DNA of 51,852 nucleotides from positions 1 to 51,852 of the forward strand of contig NZ_RQII01000055.1 of assembly GCF_004761975.1 (NCBI RefSeq). The letters are read 5' to 3'. Positions 42,030-50,815 of this stretch are shown in pieces (position 1 is the first letter of the stretch; every line of letters starts with the position of its first letter). The notes under the pieces were generated by a model, which was given only the letters and a program-made list of their open reading frames with translations, made no database searches and was not told where the DNA came from. A program made the position numbers and the translations under genes. This DNA comes from Planococcus koreensis. Lineage in GTDB: Bacteria; Bacillota; Bacilli; Bacillales_A; Planococcaceae.

Positions 42030-42054
42030 GTTTCAGGAGAGGCTGAAAGGGTAA
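42030..42054 (+). promoter_or_regulatory. Sigma-B-like promoter of the DJ-1/PfpI gene
   Basis: GTTTCA (42030-42035), 13-bp spacer, GGGTAA (42049-42054). It is divergent from the promoter at 41913-41937 and has the same spacer length. Confidence 0.68.
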
Positions 42055-42094
42055 ATAGACTAATAGATATAAAGACTCTGAGGAGGTATAAACG

Positions 42095-42799
42095 ATGGCA
42101 AAAGTTTTAGCCGTTCTATCTGGCGGATATGCAGATGAAGAAAATAATTACGTAACTGGATGGTGGGCGGAAGAATTGTTCGCTCCAGTATTAGCGCTGG
42201 AAAAAGAAGGGCATACAGTCGGCCTTGCTTCTCCAAAAGGCGGAAAGCCAGTTGTTGACCCGATGAGCTTGAGCAAAGAATATGACCCTGAAGGCAAATA
42301 CAAGGAATTATACGACTCCGGCATTGCAGACAAAACGACACCGATTGTTGACGTCAAAGCGAGCGATTACGATGCCATTATGATTGTCGGCGGACACGGC
42401 GCCATGTTCGACTTAGCGCATGACCCGGATTTGCATGCCGTCATCAACGTTGTCTATGAAACGGGCGGAATCGTTTCTGCTGTTTGCCACGGACCCGCAC
42501 CGCTCGTCTATACCAAGACCAAAGATGGCCGTGGAATTTTAGAGGGCTTGAAGGTGACAGGCTATCCAAATAAATTCGAACCTGAAGAAGTAGTTGGCCT
42601 GCTGCCATTCAGCCTTGAAGATGAAATGAAGAAAATCGCGAACTATGAACCGGCTTCTGATAAAGAGCAATACGCCGTATGGGGCAGCGATCAGATTTTA
42701 ACCGGACGTGATCCACAGTCTTCTCCGCTGTTCGGCAAAGAATTGGCAGAGAAATTGACAAGCCTTGAAAAAAAGGAAGAAGAAAAATTCTTTAAGTGA
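42095..42799 (+). CDS. DJ-1/PfpI (class I glutamine amidotransferase-like) protein
   Basis: A 234-residue Hsp31/DJ-1-type protein. The nucleophile elbow is AVCHGPAPLV (Cys131-His132), with MIVGGHGAMFDL (about 96-107) and an N-terminal Glu (AEEL) completing the site. Relatives act as glyoxalase III or deglycase and as stress chaperones in the cytoplasm. GAGGAGG lies 8 nt before the ATG, and the sigma-B-like promoter at 42030-42054 supports a stress-induced role. It is followed, after a separate promoter, by a small membrane protein gene. Confidence 0.93.
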   Translation: MAKVLAVLSGGYADEENNYVTGWWAEELFAPVLALEKEGHTVGLASPKGGKPVVDPMSLSKEYDPEGKYKELYDSGIADKTTPIVDVKASDYDAIMIVGGHGAMFDLAHDPDLHAVINVVYETGGIVSAVCHGPAPLVYTKTKDGRGILEGLKVTGYPNKFEPEEVVGLLPFSLEDEMKKIANYEPASDKEQYAVWGSDQILTGRDPQSSPLFGKELAEKLTSLEKKEEEKFFK

Positions 42800-42808
42800 A
42801 CTGTATTA

Positions 42809-42837
42809 TTGATGTTTTTCAATCAATCTGCTATAAA
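42809..42837 (+). promoter_or_regulatory. Sigma-A promoter for the first small membrane protein
   Basis: TTGATG (42809-42814), 17-bp spacer, TATAAA (42832-42837). The AGGAGG of the next gene follows directly, so the transcript has almost no leader. Confidence 0.6.
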
Positions 42838-42854
42838 AAGAGGAGGAAATTCAC

Positions 42855-43061
42855 ATGACAGAAAAGGATCCAAAAGAAGAAGAATACGCAAGAGCCAAGA
42901 AGTCGGAAATGCAAGGACCCCCCGCACAAAAAGAAGGGCTCGAAGAACCGAAGACCAAGGGCTATAAACCCATTCAAATTGGTATCGTCATTTTTGTCAT
43001 ATTGGTATTGATCCTTATTATTACTGGTATAAGTTCCGATATGTGGGGACTTTTCGGCTGA
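42855..43061 (+). CDS. Small single-pass membrane protein A
   Basis: A 68-residue protein. A charged, Pro/Glu/Lys-rich cytoplasmic-like N-terminus (1-42) is followed by one hydrophobic helix (about 43-60) and a short tail ending DMWGLFG. The segment EGLEEPKTKGYKPIQIG before the helix is repeated in the next gene. AGGAGG lies 8 nt before the ATG. No known family is recognised, though the paralogous pair and the identical MWGL tail show it is a real protein. A terminator overlaps its stop codon. Confidence 0.75.
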   Translation: MTEKDPKEEEYARAKKSEMQGPPAQKEGLEEPKTKGYKPIQIGIVIFVILVLILIITGISSDMWGLFG

Positions 43062-43086
43062 TTGCTTCCAAGCAATCAGTTTTTTA
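43058..43086 (+). terminator. Terminator between the two small membrane protein genes
   Basis: CTGATTGCT (43058-43066) pairs with AGCAATCAG (43071-43079), with a 4-nt loop and a T6 run. It overlaps the upstream stop codon. Confidence 0.85.
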
Positions 43087-43199
43087 TTTGCTTGGACTTC
43101 AGCAGTCTCCCAATGTTGAAAAGCAATCTTTATACTATTAATTATTTGATTTTTCTGTTAATATTATATCAACAAGAGTGGCGCAGGGAGGCGTGCAAT

Positions 43200-43430
43200 A
43201 TGAATCAGCAGGAACCTTTGGAAAAAGAGGAATTGCCAACCACCCCAGACACTGCCGAGCCGGTCGAACCACCGCCGCATCATCACCATATGCACCACAT
43301 GGAAGGCCTGGAAGAGCCGAAAATCAAGAATTACAAAGCGATACAAGTCGGCGTAGTTATTTTTTCAATCGCCATATTGGCATTGATCTATTTCGGAATC
43401 ACTTCGAATATGTGGGGATTAATGGATTGA
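43200..43430 (+). CDS. Small single-pass membrane protein B, His-rich
   Basis: A 76-residue paralogue of the preceding gene. GLEEPKIKNYKAIQVG, one membrane helix (about 50-67) and the tail NMWGLMD align with the first copy. It differs in its N-terminus, which carries PPPHHHHMHHM, a possible metal-binding stretch. The longer frame is not used: GGGAGG lies about 8 nt before this ATG. It is separated from copy A by a terminator, so it must have its own promoter in 43087-43180. The function is unknown. Confidence 0.75.
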   Translation: MNQQEPLEKEELPTTPDTAEPVEPPPHHHHMHHMEGLEEPKIKNYKAIQVGVVIFSIAILALIYFGITSNMWGLMD

Positions 43431-43454
43431 TGAAAGCGGCGGAATAAGAGATAT

Positions 43455-43495
43455 GCACAAAAAAGAGGATGCAAATGCGCATCCTCTTTTTGTGC
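43455..43495. terminator. Bidirectional terminator
   Basis: A long palindrome with GCACAAAAAAGAGGATGC on the left arm and a matching GCATCCTCTTTTTGTGC on the right. It separates the small membrane protein gene from the convergent HtrA-type protease gene. Confidence 0.88.
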
Positions 43496-44682
43496 TAAAG
43501 GCTTTCGTTCAATTCGAGTTCAAAATCCATCAATTCGCCGTTGCGGTATGCTTTCACTTTCAATCTATCCCCTACTTCTGTTTCATTGTATAGATGCTGG
43601 CGAAGTTCCTGGATCGACGTTACAGGCTTGCCGTCCATCTCGACGATGACATCGAATTGCTGGAGCCCTGCTTTGTCCGCTCCAGAACTTGGCGAGACTT
43701 CATTGACCACAATTCCGCCTTTCACGTTTTCAGGAAGTTTCAGCTCGCTTTGCCGTGCTTGCGGCGGAACTTCGGACAGATCCAGAATGCTGACGCCCAT
43801 TGACGGACGTTCCACCGATCCTTTCGATTCCAAATCCTCGATTACCGGGATGGCTGAATTGATCGGAATGGCAAGGCCGATGCCTTCGACCGCATCCTGT
43901 GCTATTTTCATTGAATTGATGCCGATCAGCTGGCCTTGGCTATTGATCAACGCACCACCGCTATTGCCGGGATTGATGGCTGCGTCTGTCTGGAGGACTT
44001 CTGCCTGCCAATCCTCTGTTCCATCTTCATTGATATCGATTGGCACGAGCCGTTCGGTTCCAGAAATGACGCCCGTCGTCACCGATCCCGAAAATTGAAG
44101 GCCCAGCGGATTGCCGATAGCGATTGCCGGCTCGCCTGCCTTAAGGACAGACGAGTCACCGAACTCGATGACAGTCGTAATTTGTTCAGAAGGCACTTTC
44201 AGCACAGCAAGGTCCGTCCACACGTCCGTGCCCAGCACTTCCGCATCCAGTTCCGTTTCGTCAGCAAGTGTCACCTTCACTTTTTCCGCACCTTCGACGA
44301 CGTGGTTATTGGTGACGACATATGCCCAATCCCCGGTTTTTTTATAAATTACGCCTGATCCCGCTCCAGCCTCCTGTGCGCCCGACTCGGCTGTCGGCAT
44401 GAACGGACTTTGCTGTGCGGTCTGCAAATTCGTTACTCCTACGACAGCTCCTGAAGTTTTTTCAACCGTCTCTGTAATATCAGTAGTGACGATATTCGTG
44501 CTTCCTTGTACGCCGCTTGCTGTTTCAGCAATGGTTGCGCCGTTGTCTGCGGCCGGATCAACATCCGTGAATTCCGGCAGAACGACGCCCATCAGAAGCG
44601 CTCCTGCAATCAATCCCATAAAGCTGGAAGCAAAGTAACCTGTCCGTTTTTTCTTCGGTTCACTTGAATTGTAATAACCCAT
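43495..44682 (-). CDS. HtrA/DegP-type membrane serine protease
   Basis: A 395-residue S1C protease. The short cytoplasmic Lys-rich N-terminus is followed by one anchor helix (about 16-36), a linker, the protease domain with His127 (NNHVVEG), Asp157 (WTDLAVL) and Ser241 (NPGNSGGAL), and one PDZ domain (about 300-390). It degrades or refolds misfolded exported proteins at the outer face of the membrane. AGAAGGAGG, lying inside the last codons of the upstream foldase gene, precedes this ATG by about 9 nt, so the two are translationally coupled. The longer frame upstream is not used. Confidence 0.95.
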   Translation of the reverse strand: MGYYNSSEPKKKRTGYFASSFMGLIAGALLMGVVLPEFTDVDPAADNGATIAETASGVQGSTNIVTTDITETVEKTSGAVVGVTNLQTAQQSPFMPTAESGAQEAGAGSGVIYKKTGDWAYVVTNNHVVEGAEKVKVTLADETELDAEVLGTDVWTDLAVLKVPSEQITTVIEFGDSSVLKAGEPAIAIGNPLGLQFSGSVTTGVISGTERLVPIDINEDGTEDWQAEVLQTDAAINPGNSGGALINSQGQLIGINSMKIAQDAVEGIGLAIPINSAIPVIEDLESKGSVERPSMGVSILDLSEVPPQARQSELKLPENVKGGIVVNEVSPSSGADKAGLQQFDVIVEMDGKPVTSIQELRQHLYNETEVGDRLKVKAYRNGELMDFELELNESL

Positions 44683-44683
44683 A

Positions 44684-45559
44684 TTAATTTCCTCCTTCTG
44701 ACAGTGTGTTTTCAATGTCATAAGACGCCTGTTTTTTAGAAAGCCACGTTGTGTATTCACTGTTCAATTGCTCTTCGAACAATAGCTCTTTAATTTCTTC
44801 TTTGCTGTTTTCAAGTGTAGCTGCAGCAGCTTCTGTCTTGCCGGTCACTTTGATAATGTGGAAACCGAATTCCGTTTCGACCGGCTTGCTGATGTCGTCC
44901 ACTTTCATGGCAAATGCCGCTTCCTCGAAAGCAGGGGCCATTTCACCAGCTCCGAATGCCCCAAGCTCTCCGCCATTCTCTGCACTTGCTGTATCCGTCG
45001 AATACTCTTTTGCCAATTCGGCGAAGTCTCCGCCTTCAGCAAGCTTGGCTTGCACTTCTTCCGCCTCTTCTTTTGTCGCGGTCAGGATGTGGCTCGCTTC
45101 CACTTGTTCGCTTTGCCCCAGTGACTCCTTGTTTTCATCAAAATAAGTTTGAATTTGCTCATCCGTAATTTCAATGCCTGGGCCGATCAGTTTCTCGATC
45201 TTCACATAGGTCTGGACTTCTTCCTTTAGGGATTCAACTGTCATTCCGCTTGCGGCTAACGCCGAATCCAGTTCCTCAGCACCGCCGTATTGCTCTTCGT
45301 AGACCGCAATTTCAGCCTCAATTTCTTCGTCTGAAACCGTGATATCCTCTTTTTCAGCTTCCTGCCGGACAATTTCCTCTGAAATCATCAAATCGAGCGT
45401 TTCAGTTCCGTTTGTTTTCAGCATTTGAGCGTACAGCTCATCTTTGCTGATTTCTTTGCCATTAACACTTGCCACTCCATTGTTTTGTCCAAAACTCATC
45501 AGCAAGAATATCGCTGATGCAGCTATTACTCCAATTGCAATGTATATCGCTTTTTTCAT
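44684..45559 (-). CDS. Membrane-anchored PpiC-type peptidylprolyl isomerase / SurA-like foldase
   Basis: A 291-residue extracytoplasmic foldase. The N-terminal helix (about 4-24) has no lipobox Cys, so unlike PrsA it is membrane-anchored or cleaved by the ordinary signal peptidase. The SurA_N-like helical part (about 30-145) precedes a PpiC parvulin domain (about 152-245, ASHILTATKEEAEEVQ, GGELGAFGAGEM, FGFHIIKV). It likely helps secreted proteins fold. It is the first gene of a two-gene unit with htrA, and a two-component system ends just upstream. Confidence 0.92.
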   Translation of the reverse strand: MKKAIYIAIGVIAASAIFLLMSFGQNNGVASVNGKEISKDELYAQMLKTNGTETLDLMISEEIVRQEAEKEDITVSDEEIEAEIAVYEEQYGGAEELDSALAASGMTVESLKEEVQTYVKIEKLIGPGIEITDEQIQTYFDENKESLGQSEQVEASHILTATKEEAEEVQAKLAEGGDFAELAKEYSTDTASAENGGELGAFGAGEMAPAFEEAAFAMKVDDISKPVETEFGFHIIKVTGKTEAAAATLENSKEEIKELLFEEQLNSEYTTWLSKKQASYDIENTLSEGGN

Positions 45560-45645
45560 TTCGCAAGCCCTCTTTCTATCTGATTACTAACATCGTAACA
45601 AGCAATTATGAATAAACTATGACCAAAGCTGTAACAATTAGGGAA

Positions 45646-45681
45646 ATAAAAAGACAGTTTGGCCGACTGGCTCAAACTGTC
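45646..45681 (-). terminator. Terminator of the two-component operon
   Basis: On the minus strand GACAGTTTG pairs with CAAACTGTC around an 11-nt loop, followed by a U5-rich tract. It overlaps the last codons of the histidine kinase gene (stop at 45672). Confidence 0.85.
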
Positions 45682-47072
45682 TCTTTATGCGGCAGTTGGA
45701 TCAGGAAAATCGTACCTTTGCCTTTCTCGCTTTGCACACGGATGTCCCCGCCGTGCAATGTCACCAATTGCTTAACGATCGATAGACCAAGACCGAATTG
45801 GCCGCTCCCGCGCGATAAATCCGCTTTGTAGAAGCGGCGCCAAATCAAATCGATTTCTTGGACATCAATCCCTTCGCCCGTGTCTTTCACTTCGATCGCC
45901 ATACCGCCCGGCTCGCTGTATGCCCGCAAGGAAATCAGCCCATCCGCTGTAAACTGAATGCTGTTTTTCACAATGTTCGTCAAAACCTGGATCAGCCGGT
46001 CCATGTCTCCGTAAATCACCTGTCCGGGTTCTGAGGCTATTTCGATGCGATTTCCTTTTTCAGCCGCTTGCATCTCCAGCTGCTCCTGAATAATTTCAAG
46101 CAATTCTTCTGCCTCAATCTCTTCTTTCGTTAGCGTCACTTGGTTTGAACGGATTTTTTCATAATCCAGGTTTTCATTGACGAGGCGGATGAGGCGTTTC
46201 GTTTCATCGCTGACCAACCGGATGCCTTTTTCACGCTGCTCTTCCGCAATCATATTATTGCGCAGCCCTTCAATGACACCGGCAATGGTCGTCAACGGCG
46301 TACGCATTTCGTGCGAGACGTCCGCCATGAACTGGCGCCTTCTGTTTTCCAATCCTTCAATTTCTTCATTCGACTGCTGCAGCCTTTTGGCCATCTGGTT
46401 GAAATCCTTCGACAAATCGCCGAATTCATCAAAATCGGATTCCGGCAAATTGACTGCGTAATTTCCTTCGCTGATCATTCCCGCAGCTTCCTGCATGCGT
46501 TTCAAACGGCTGACATGCAGTTTCGACAATAGCAGACTGAGCAGCAATGCCACTGCCAATGCGATGAGTATTGTCGTTAACAGCGACTTATTGAGTTCGG
46601 CAATCATTTCGCTCGTGCCGCTGACAGGCGAGGCAAGGAGCACTCCGCCGGCCAATTGGCCATTGTCGGCATATGGCATCGCCACAAAAGTTACGGTATT
46701 CTCAAATCGTTCAACATCCCGGTTGACGACAAGTGTTTCTCCACGCTCAATGACGTCCCATTCCTCCGTCGTCAATTCAACAGGCGGAAATGCCCCGGAA
46801 ACCGGGTACAAAATGCGGCTTTGCTGGTCGAAGACGATAAAATTAATGTTTTGAGCTTCCAGAATGGACACGTAGGACTGAAGATTGGTGCCCGGCCGCG
46901 GCGCTTCCAGCTCCTGCAAAATCTTGACGCCATAGCTTTCCAGTTCTGCCGCCTTGTCTTCGTAAGCAAAATCTTCCACGTAATTGACGAACAATAAACT
47001 CAATATAAAGAATGCAATGAGCAGGATGCTCAAATGGCTCGCAATCAATTGGTAAAAATAATTAATCCGCAT
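45672..47072 (-). CDS. Sensor histidine kinase
   Basis: A 466-residue membrane kinase. It has two membrane helices (about 10-32 and 160-184) around an extracellular sensor domain of about 130 residues, then HAMP (about 185-240), the phosphoacceptor His254 in ADVSHEMRTPL, and a HATPase with NIVKNSIQF, DTGEGID and SRGSGQFGLGL motifs. The ATG at 47072 overlaps the regulator's stop (11 bp); a TTG at 47093 is in frame but has no spaced site. Position beside htrA and a foldase suggests it senses envelope or secretion stress, in the manner of CssS. This is inferred from the neighbours, as the sensor domain is not recognised. Confidence 0.94.
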   Translation of the reverse strand: MRINYFYQLIASHLSILLIAFFILSLLFVNYVEDFAYEDKAAELESYGVKILQELEAPRPGTNLQSYVSILEAQNINFIVFDQQSRILYPVSGAFPPVELTTEEWDVIERGETLVVNRDVERFENTVTFVAMPYADNGQLAGGVLLASPVSGTSEMIAELNKSLLTTILIALAVALLLSLLLSKLHVSRLKRMQEAAGMISEGNYAVNLPESDFDEFGDLSKDFNQMAKRLQQSNEEIEGLENRRRQFMADVSHEMRTPLTTIAGVIEGLRNNMIAEEQREKGIRLVSDETKRLIRLVNENLDYEKIRSNQVTLTKEEIEAEELLEIIQEQLEMQAAEKGNRIEIASEPGQVIYGDMDRLIQVLTNIVKNSIQFTADGLISLRAYSEPGGMAIEVKDTGEGIDVQEIDLIWRRFYKADLSRGSGQFGLGLSIVKQLVTLHGGDIRVQSEKGKGTIFLIQLPHKETV

Positions 47073-47742
47073 ATTCTTCAAATTTATAGCCAACTCCCCA
47101 GACGGTATGGAAAAATTGTTCCCCGCCTGCTATTTTTTTGCGCAGACGCTTAATGTGCACATCAACGGTCCGTTCGTCTCCGTAATATTGGTAGCCCCAC
47201 ACTTGCTCCAGAAGCTGTTCGCGGCTGAATACCTGTTTTGGGTGCTGCATGAAGAACAGCAGCAGTTCGAACTCTTTCGGCGTCAAATTCTGTACCGGTT
47301 CCCCGTCTTTCTGCACTTCCCGCGTTTCTTTATTGACCGCAAAATGCTCCGTGCGGACTGTTTCTTTCGGCGCTTCCGCTTTTTGTGAACGCCGCATGAC
47401 CGCTTTGATGCGCGCCATAAGCGTCAGCGGGCTGAAAGGTTTTGTCACGTAATCATCTGCGCCCATCTCGAACCCGATGACTTGGTCCGATTCACTGTCT
47501 TTGGCTGTCAGCATGATGATTGGCACCGAATCTCCGAGTTCCCGGATTTTCCGGCATAACGCAATTCCGTCCATCCCTGGCAGCATCCAGTCCAATATCA
47601 ATAAATCATAATCGCCTTGTCTGTATTTTGCGAACCCTTCCAGGCCGTCCGCTGCAAAATCACCGGCAATCGCTTCTTTTTGAAAAAACAATTCCAACAT
47701 GGAACTAACGCTCGGATTGTCTTCCACCACTAATATTTTCAT
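47062..47742 (-). CDS. OmpR-family response regulator
   Basis: A 226-residue regulator. The receiver domain has acidic residues at the start (VVEDN), phospho-acceptor Asp51 (LILDWMLPGMDG) and the conserved Lys (MLTAKD). The OmpR/PhoB winged-helix effector domain (about 128-224) ends YGDERTVDVHIKRLRKKI and VWGVGYKFEEYAD. GGAGG lies about 6 nt before the ATG. It is co-transcribed with the kinase at 45672-47072. A likely target is the foldase-htrA pair next to it. Confidence 0.96.
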   Translation of the reverse strand: MKILVVEDNPSVSSMLELFFQKEAIAGDFAADGLEGFAKYRQGDYDLLILDWMLPGMDGIALCRKIRELGDSVPIIMLTAKDSESDQVIGFEMGADDYVTKPFSPLTLMARIKAVMRRSQKAEAPKETVRTEHFAVNKETREVQKDGEPVQNLTPKEFELLLFFMQHPKQVFSREQLLEQVWGYQYYGDERTVDVHIKRLRKKIAGGEQFFHTVWGVGYKFEEYAD

Positions 47743-47806
47743 CCTGTACCTCCGGCATCTGTTTCTTTTAAAGTAAAGCAGGCGGGCAAAAGACGCAAGT
47801 ACATAG

Positions 47807-47837
47807 AAAAACCGCCCTATGTAAAAGAGCGGTTTTT
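47807..47837 (-). terminator. Terminator of the DUF697 GTPase gene
   Basis: AAAAACCGC / GCGGTTTTT stem with a 13-nt loop and U tract, just past the stop at 47842. Confidence 0.85.
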
Positions 47838-47841
47838 GCGT

Positions 47842-48855
47842 CTACGCCTTTTTCTCGCGCGCTTTGTATTTCTCGAACAAATCGCCGATCATGTCGTAAT
47901 CGATGGCAATATTGTTCTCGTAGGCATATCTTACGCCATAACCCAATGCCAGGGTCATTGCGGATGCTACGGTGCCGCCGATAACAGACCCGGCGCCCGG
48001 GATGAATTTCAATGCCTGGCGGTAAAGTGTATGGCCAATTGTCTGGGTCGCCGTGATGACAATCATGTCTTTCGCCGCTTTTTTGCTGAGCGGTTTATCG
48101 TACAGCTTCGAAAGCTTGATGATCAAGCCGACTTGCAGCGAGGTCAGCGGAATGATGTCCGAACCGGGAATCGGGGAAGCTCCGATGACGCCGGCCGAAA
48201 CGCCAGCACCGATGATCCAGCGGTTCGCAGCGGCTGATTTCTCTTTCATGCTTTTAGCGAAGAGCAGGTCTTTACCTTTCTTTTCGAGCAAAAAAAGGAT
48301 TTCCTTCTTCAAAGTTTCCAGATTCTCTCCTGTTTTCGATGAAATTGGAATCACCTTATATTTGCCGCCCGTATGGTTTTTGACAAATTCGATGATGGAC
48401 GGAATGTCTTCTGCCGCGTCTATTTTGTTCAAGACGATCAGGATGTCCTTGTTATGCTTTTCAATTCCCGCAAACTTTTCCTTCTCGCTTTCCGAAAAAA
48501 CAGTCCCTGCTGCATTCAGGAAAAACAGCACGACATCCGATTGCTGGACAAATTCCAAGGTCTTTTTAGGATTTTCGTCATTCGGGTCGTTCAACCCAGG
48601 TGTATCCATGAACTTGATATTCTCCAAGCCTTCCAAATTATACGGGTCGACGCTCACGGTTTCCCCTGGCATTGGATTGGTGCTTGCAATATCTTTGCCG
48701 ATGATTTTATTGACCGTCGAAGATTTGCCGGCATTGACTTCGCCAATCAACGAAATCAGCAGCTCCTGCTCAAGCATGTCGTTGACTTTTTTCATCTCGT
48801 TTTCAAACATTGAATCCATCACACGGCTTACTTCTTCTTCAAAACTCTTTGCCAT
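47842..48855 (-). CDS. Dynamin-like/Era-type GTPase with DUF697 domain
   Basis: A 337-residue GTPase. G1 is GEVNAGKSST, G3 DTPG (about 86-89) and G4 NKID (about 142-145). The C-terminal part (about 205-330) is a DUF697/YcjF-like domain with hydrophobic helices and the ASPIPGSDIIPLTSLQ motif, which suggests membrane association. The family is linked to stress and membrane remodelling, but the exact function is unknown. It is monocistronic on the minus strand; its ribosome site (AAGGGGG) lies 7-8 nt before the ATG. Confidence 0.92.
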   Translation of the reverse strand: MAKSFEEEVSRVMDSMFENEMKKVNDMLEQELLISLIGEVNAGKSSTVNKIIGKDIASTNPMPGETVSVDPYNLEGLENIKFMDTPGLNDPNDENPKKTLEFVQQSDVVLFFLNAAGTVFSESEKEKFAGIEKHNKDILIVLNKIDAAEDIPSIIEFVKNHTGGKYKVIPISSKTGENLETLKKEILFLLEKKGKDLLFAKSMKEKSAAANRWIIGAGVSAGVIGASPIPGSDIIPLTSLQVGLIIKLSKLYDKPLSKKAAKDMIVITATQTIGHTLYRQALKFIPGAGSVIGGTVASAMTLALGYGVRYAYENNIAIDYDMIGDLFEKYKAREKKA

Positions 48856-48922
48856 CGTCTAATCCCCCTTGATAAATCTTCTTTATGAATAGTATAAGCA
48901 ATGATGCGATTTACGCATACCG

Positions 48923-50746
48923 TTACTTGTCGATGTATGGTTTCAGCAAGGCATCGCCATATTTCAAAATTTCCTGCGCATTGCGGATATGCTTTTTAGT
49001 CGCACTGTTTTTCGCGCGTTTTTCCATGGTTTTCATATCCCGCAATTCATCTGGCAATTTCGCTCCCGGCGCTTTGTACAATTGTTCAGACTGGACGAAT
49101 GATCCGCCCGGCATGTAATAACGCATCGCCAGCAGGTTTTTTTCATACTCGAACAGATTATGGCCCATCATCGGAGTTGCATGCTCCACACCGAGCAAGG
49201 CGAGCGTAGTCGGCATAATATCCACTTGTCCGCCAAGACGGCTGAATTCTTCTCCTTCGAACAAACCGTCTCCTGCCATCACAAGCGGCACTGTCAGGCG
49301 TTCTTTCATCGTATACGGATGGCCAAGGAAATCTTTCAGCAGCAGCGCATCTTCTTCTGACAGCGGCGATCCATGGATGCCGGAATGGTCGCCGTAAATG
49401 ACAATCAACGATTCATCATAAAGTCCCTGATCTTTCAGTTCTTCTACGAACTTGCCAATCTGCTCATCAGCGTAGCGGATCGATTGGAGATAATGGCCGA
49501 CGTGTGTCCCTTCATATTCCGCCGGCAGCTCCAGATGCTGCATTTCTGCCGGCAAGATGAATGGTGTATGGCTTGTCATCATAACAATATTCGAGTAGAC
49601 CCGTTCATAAGTATCCAGCTGCCGCGGCAGTTCGTCGAGCGCAAAATCCATCAGCACTTCATCCGAAGGGCCGTAGCCCACTTGGTCTTTGTCCGGAATC
49701 TCTTCGACTGTGAATACTTCATCGAATCCGAGTGCCGGATACAGCACGTCGCGGTTCCAAAATGTCACATCATCTGCGTGATAAGTAGCAGAACCATAGC
49801 CTTCTTTTTTCAGGGTCCGTGAAAGCGAAGGCACTTCCTTGCCGTTCAAGTCATTGACGGTAGGCGCCATCCCTTCCGCATAAAGACCGGTATTGCCCAT
49901 CCATTCGGCGTCCGAAGTTGTGCCGGCACCAATTTGCTGGAAGACATTCGAGAAATAGGCGCTTTCTTCAATGAGTTTATTGAGATTGGGTGTTATCTCC
50001 TGGCCATTGATCGATTTATTGACAGTGAAATTTTGCATCGATTCCACTTGGATCATGAACAGGTGGCGGCCTTCAGCCAACCCGAACGAAGCGTGATTGT
50101 TTACTGGCACATATTCATTGCCTTTTAACGCTTCCAGCTCTTTTGCCGATAACTTTGTTTCAGTGCCGGAAGCGTGGGCTTTTTCGTTAAGGTGGTTATA
50201 CATCTGGACAAGCTGGGATTGGGCATAGCCATTTTCTTTCGCAAAAAAGGAGATATCAATGATTGGTTGCTTGATAGCGTAGACGGTTGTAAAAACACTG
50301 ATTGCAGCAAGCCCAGCTGCTGCATATTTCAATGAATTGAGTTTTGGCAGCTTGCCCCAGCGGCGCGCCAATACGATTAATATTACGGCGTCCAGGAAGA
50401 AAAGAAAATCCAGTGGATTGATCAATAGCAAAATGGTCGTGCCGACCGTGCCCGACTGGGTGGTCTGCCGCAAATCATAATAGGAAGGGATTGTGGAATA
50501 ATAGCGGCTGTACAATACGACGGCAAAAAAGACCCCTGAGACCAGCAGATTGAAAATGCCGGCAGTGAGCCAAACCCGTTTCTTGAATAACAGCAGCGCA
50601 ACAGCCAGCAGAAACGCCCAAACTGGAAATTCGACGAACGCGATATGGAATATGGATTTCGCATCGAAGATTACGATGCGGAACGCCATAACTTTAAGAA
50701 ATAATAACAGGAAAATTGCAATATAAGGCATAGCTTTTGTTCTCAT
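48923..50746 (-). CDS. LtaS-type lipoteichoic acid synthase / sulfatase-fold phosphoglycerol transferase
   Basis: A 607-residue membrane enzyme. Five N-terminal membrane helices (about 5-25, 30-55, 60-80, 105-127, 142-160) precede an extracellular sulfatase domain. The nucleophile Thr is in GAGTTSDAEW (about Thr277), a metal-binding Glu lies in IQVESMQ (about Glu235), and IYGDHSGIHG binds Mn2+. It would polymerise glycerol phosphate from phosphatidylglycerol onto lipoteichoic acid. GGAGG lies 9 nt before this ATG; the longer frame upstream is not used. Its product is the likely acceptor for the YfhO-type glycosylation locus at 36.7-39.8 kb. It may be a stress paralogue (YfnI/YqgS type) rather than the main enzyme. 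Confidence 0.93.
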   Translation of the reverse strand: MRTKAMPYIAIFLLLFLKVMAFRIVIFDAKSIFHIAFVEFPVWAFLLAVALLLFKKRVWLTAGIFNLLVSGVFFAVVLYSRYYSTIPSYYDLRQTTQSGTVGTTILLLINPLDFLFFLDAVILIVLARRWGKLPKLNSLKYAAAGLAAISVFTTVYAIKQPIIDISFFAKENGYAQSQLVQMYNHLNEKAHASGTETKLSAKELEALKGNEYVPVNNHASFGLAEGRHLFMIQVESMQNFTVNKSINGQEITPNLNKLIEESAYFSNVFQQIGAGTTSDAEWMGNTGLYAEGMAPTVNDLNGKEVPSLSRTLKKEGYGSATYHADDVTFWNRDVLYPALGFDEVFTVEEIPDKDQVGYGPSDEVLMDFALDELPRQLDTYERVYSNIVMMTSHTPFILPAEMQHLELPAEYEGTHVGHYLQSIRYADEQIGKFVEELKDQGLYDESLIVIYGDHSGIHGSPLSEEDALLLKDFLGHPYTMKERLTVPLVMAGDGLFEGEEFSRLGGQVDIMPTTLALLGVEHATPMMGHNLFEYEKNLLAMRYYMPGGSFVQSEQLYKAPGAKLPDELRDMKTMEKRAKNSATKKHIRNAQEILKYGDALLKPYIDK

Positions 50747-50815
50747 CGTAATCCACCTCCTCTTTAAAGACGGCTGCGCTGACGGAATGTTGCCACTCCG
50801 TTGCACTCGACAGCC

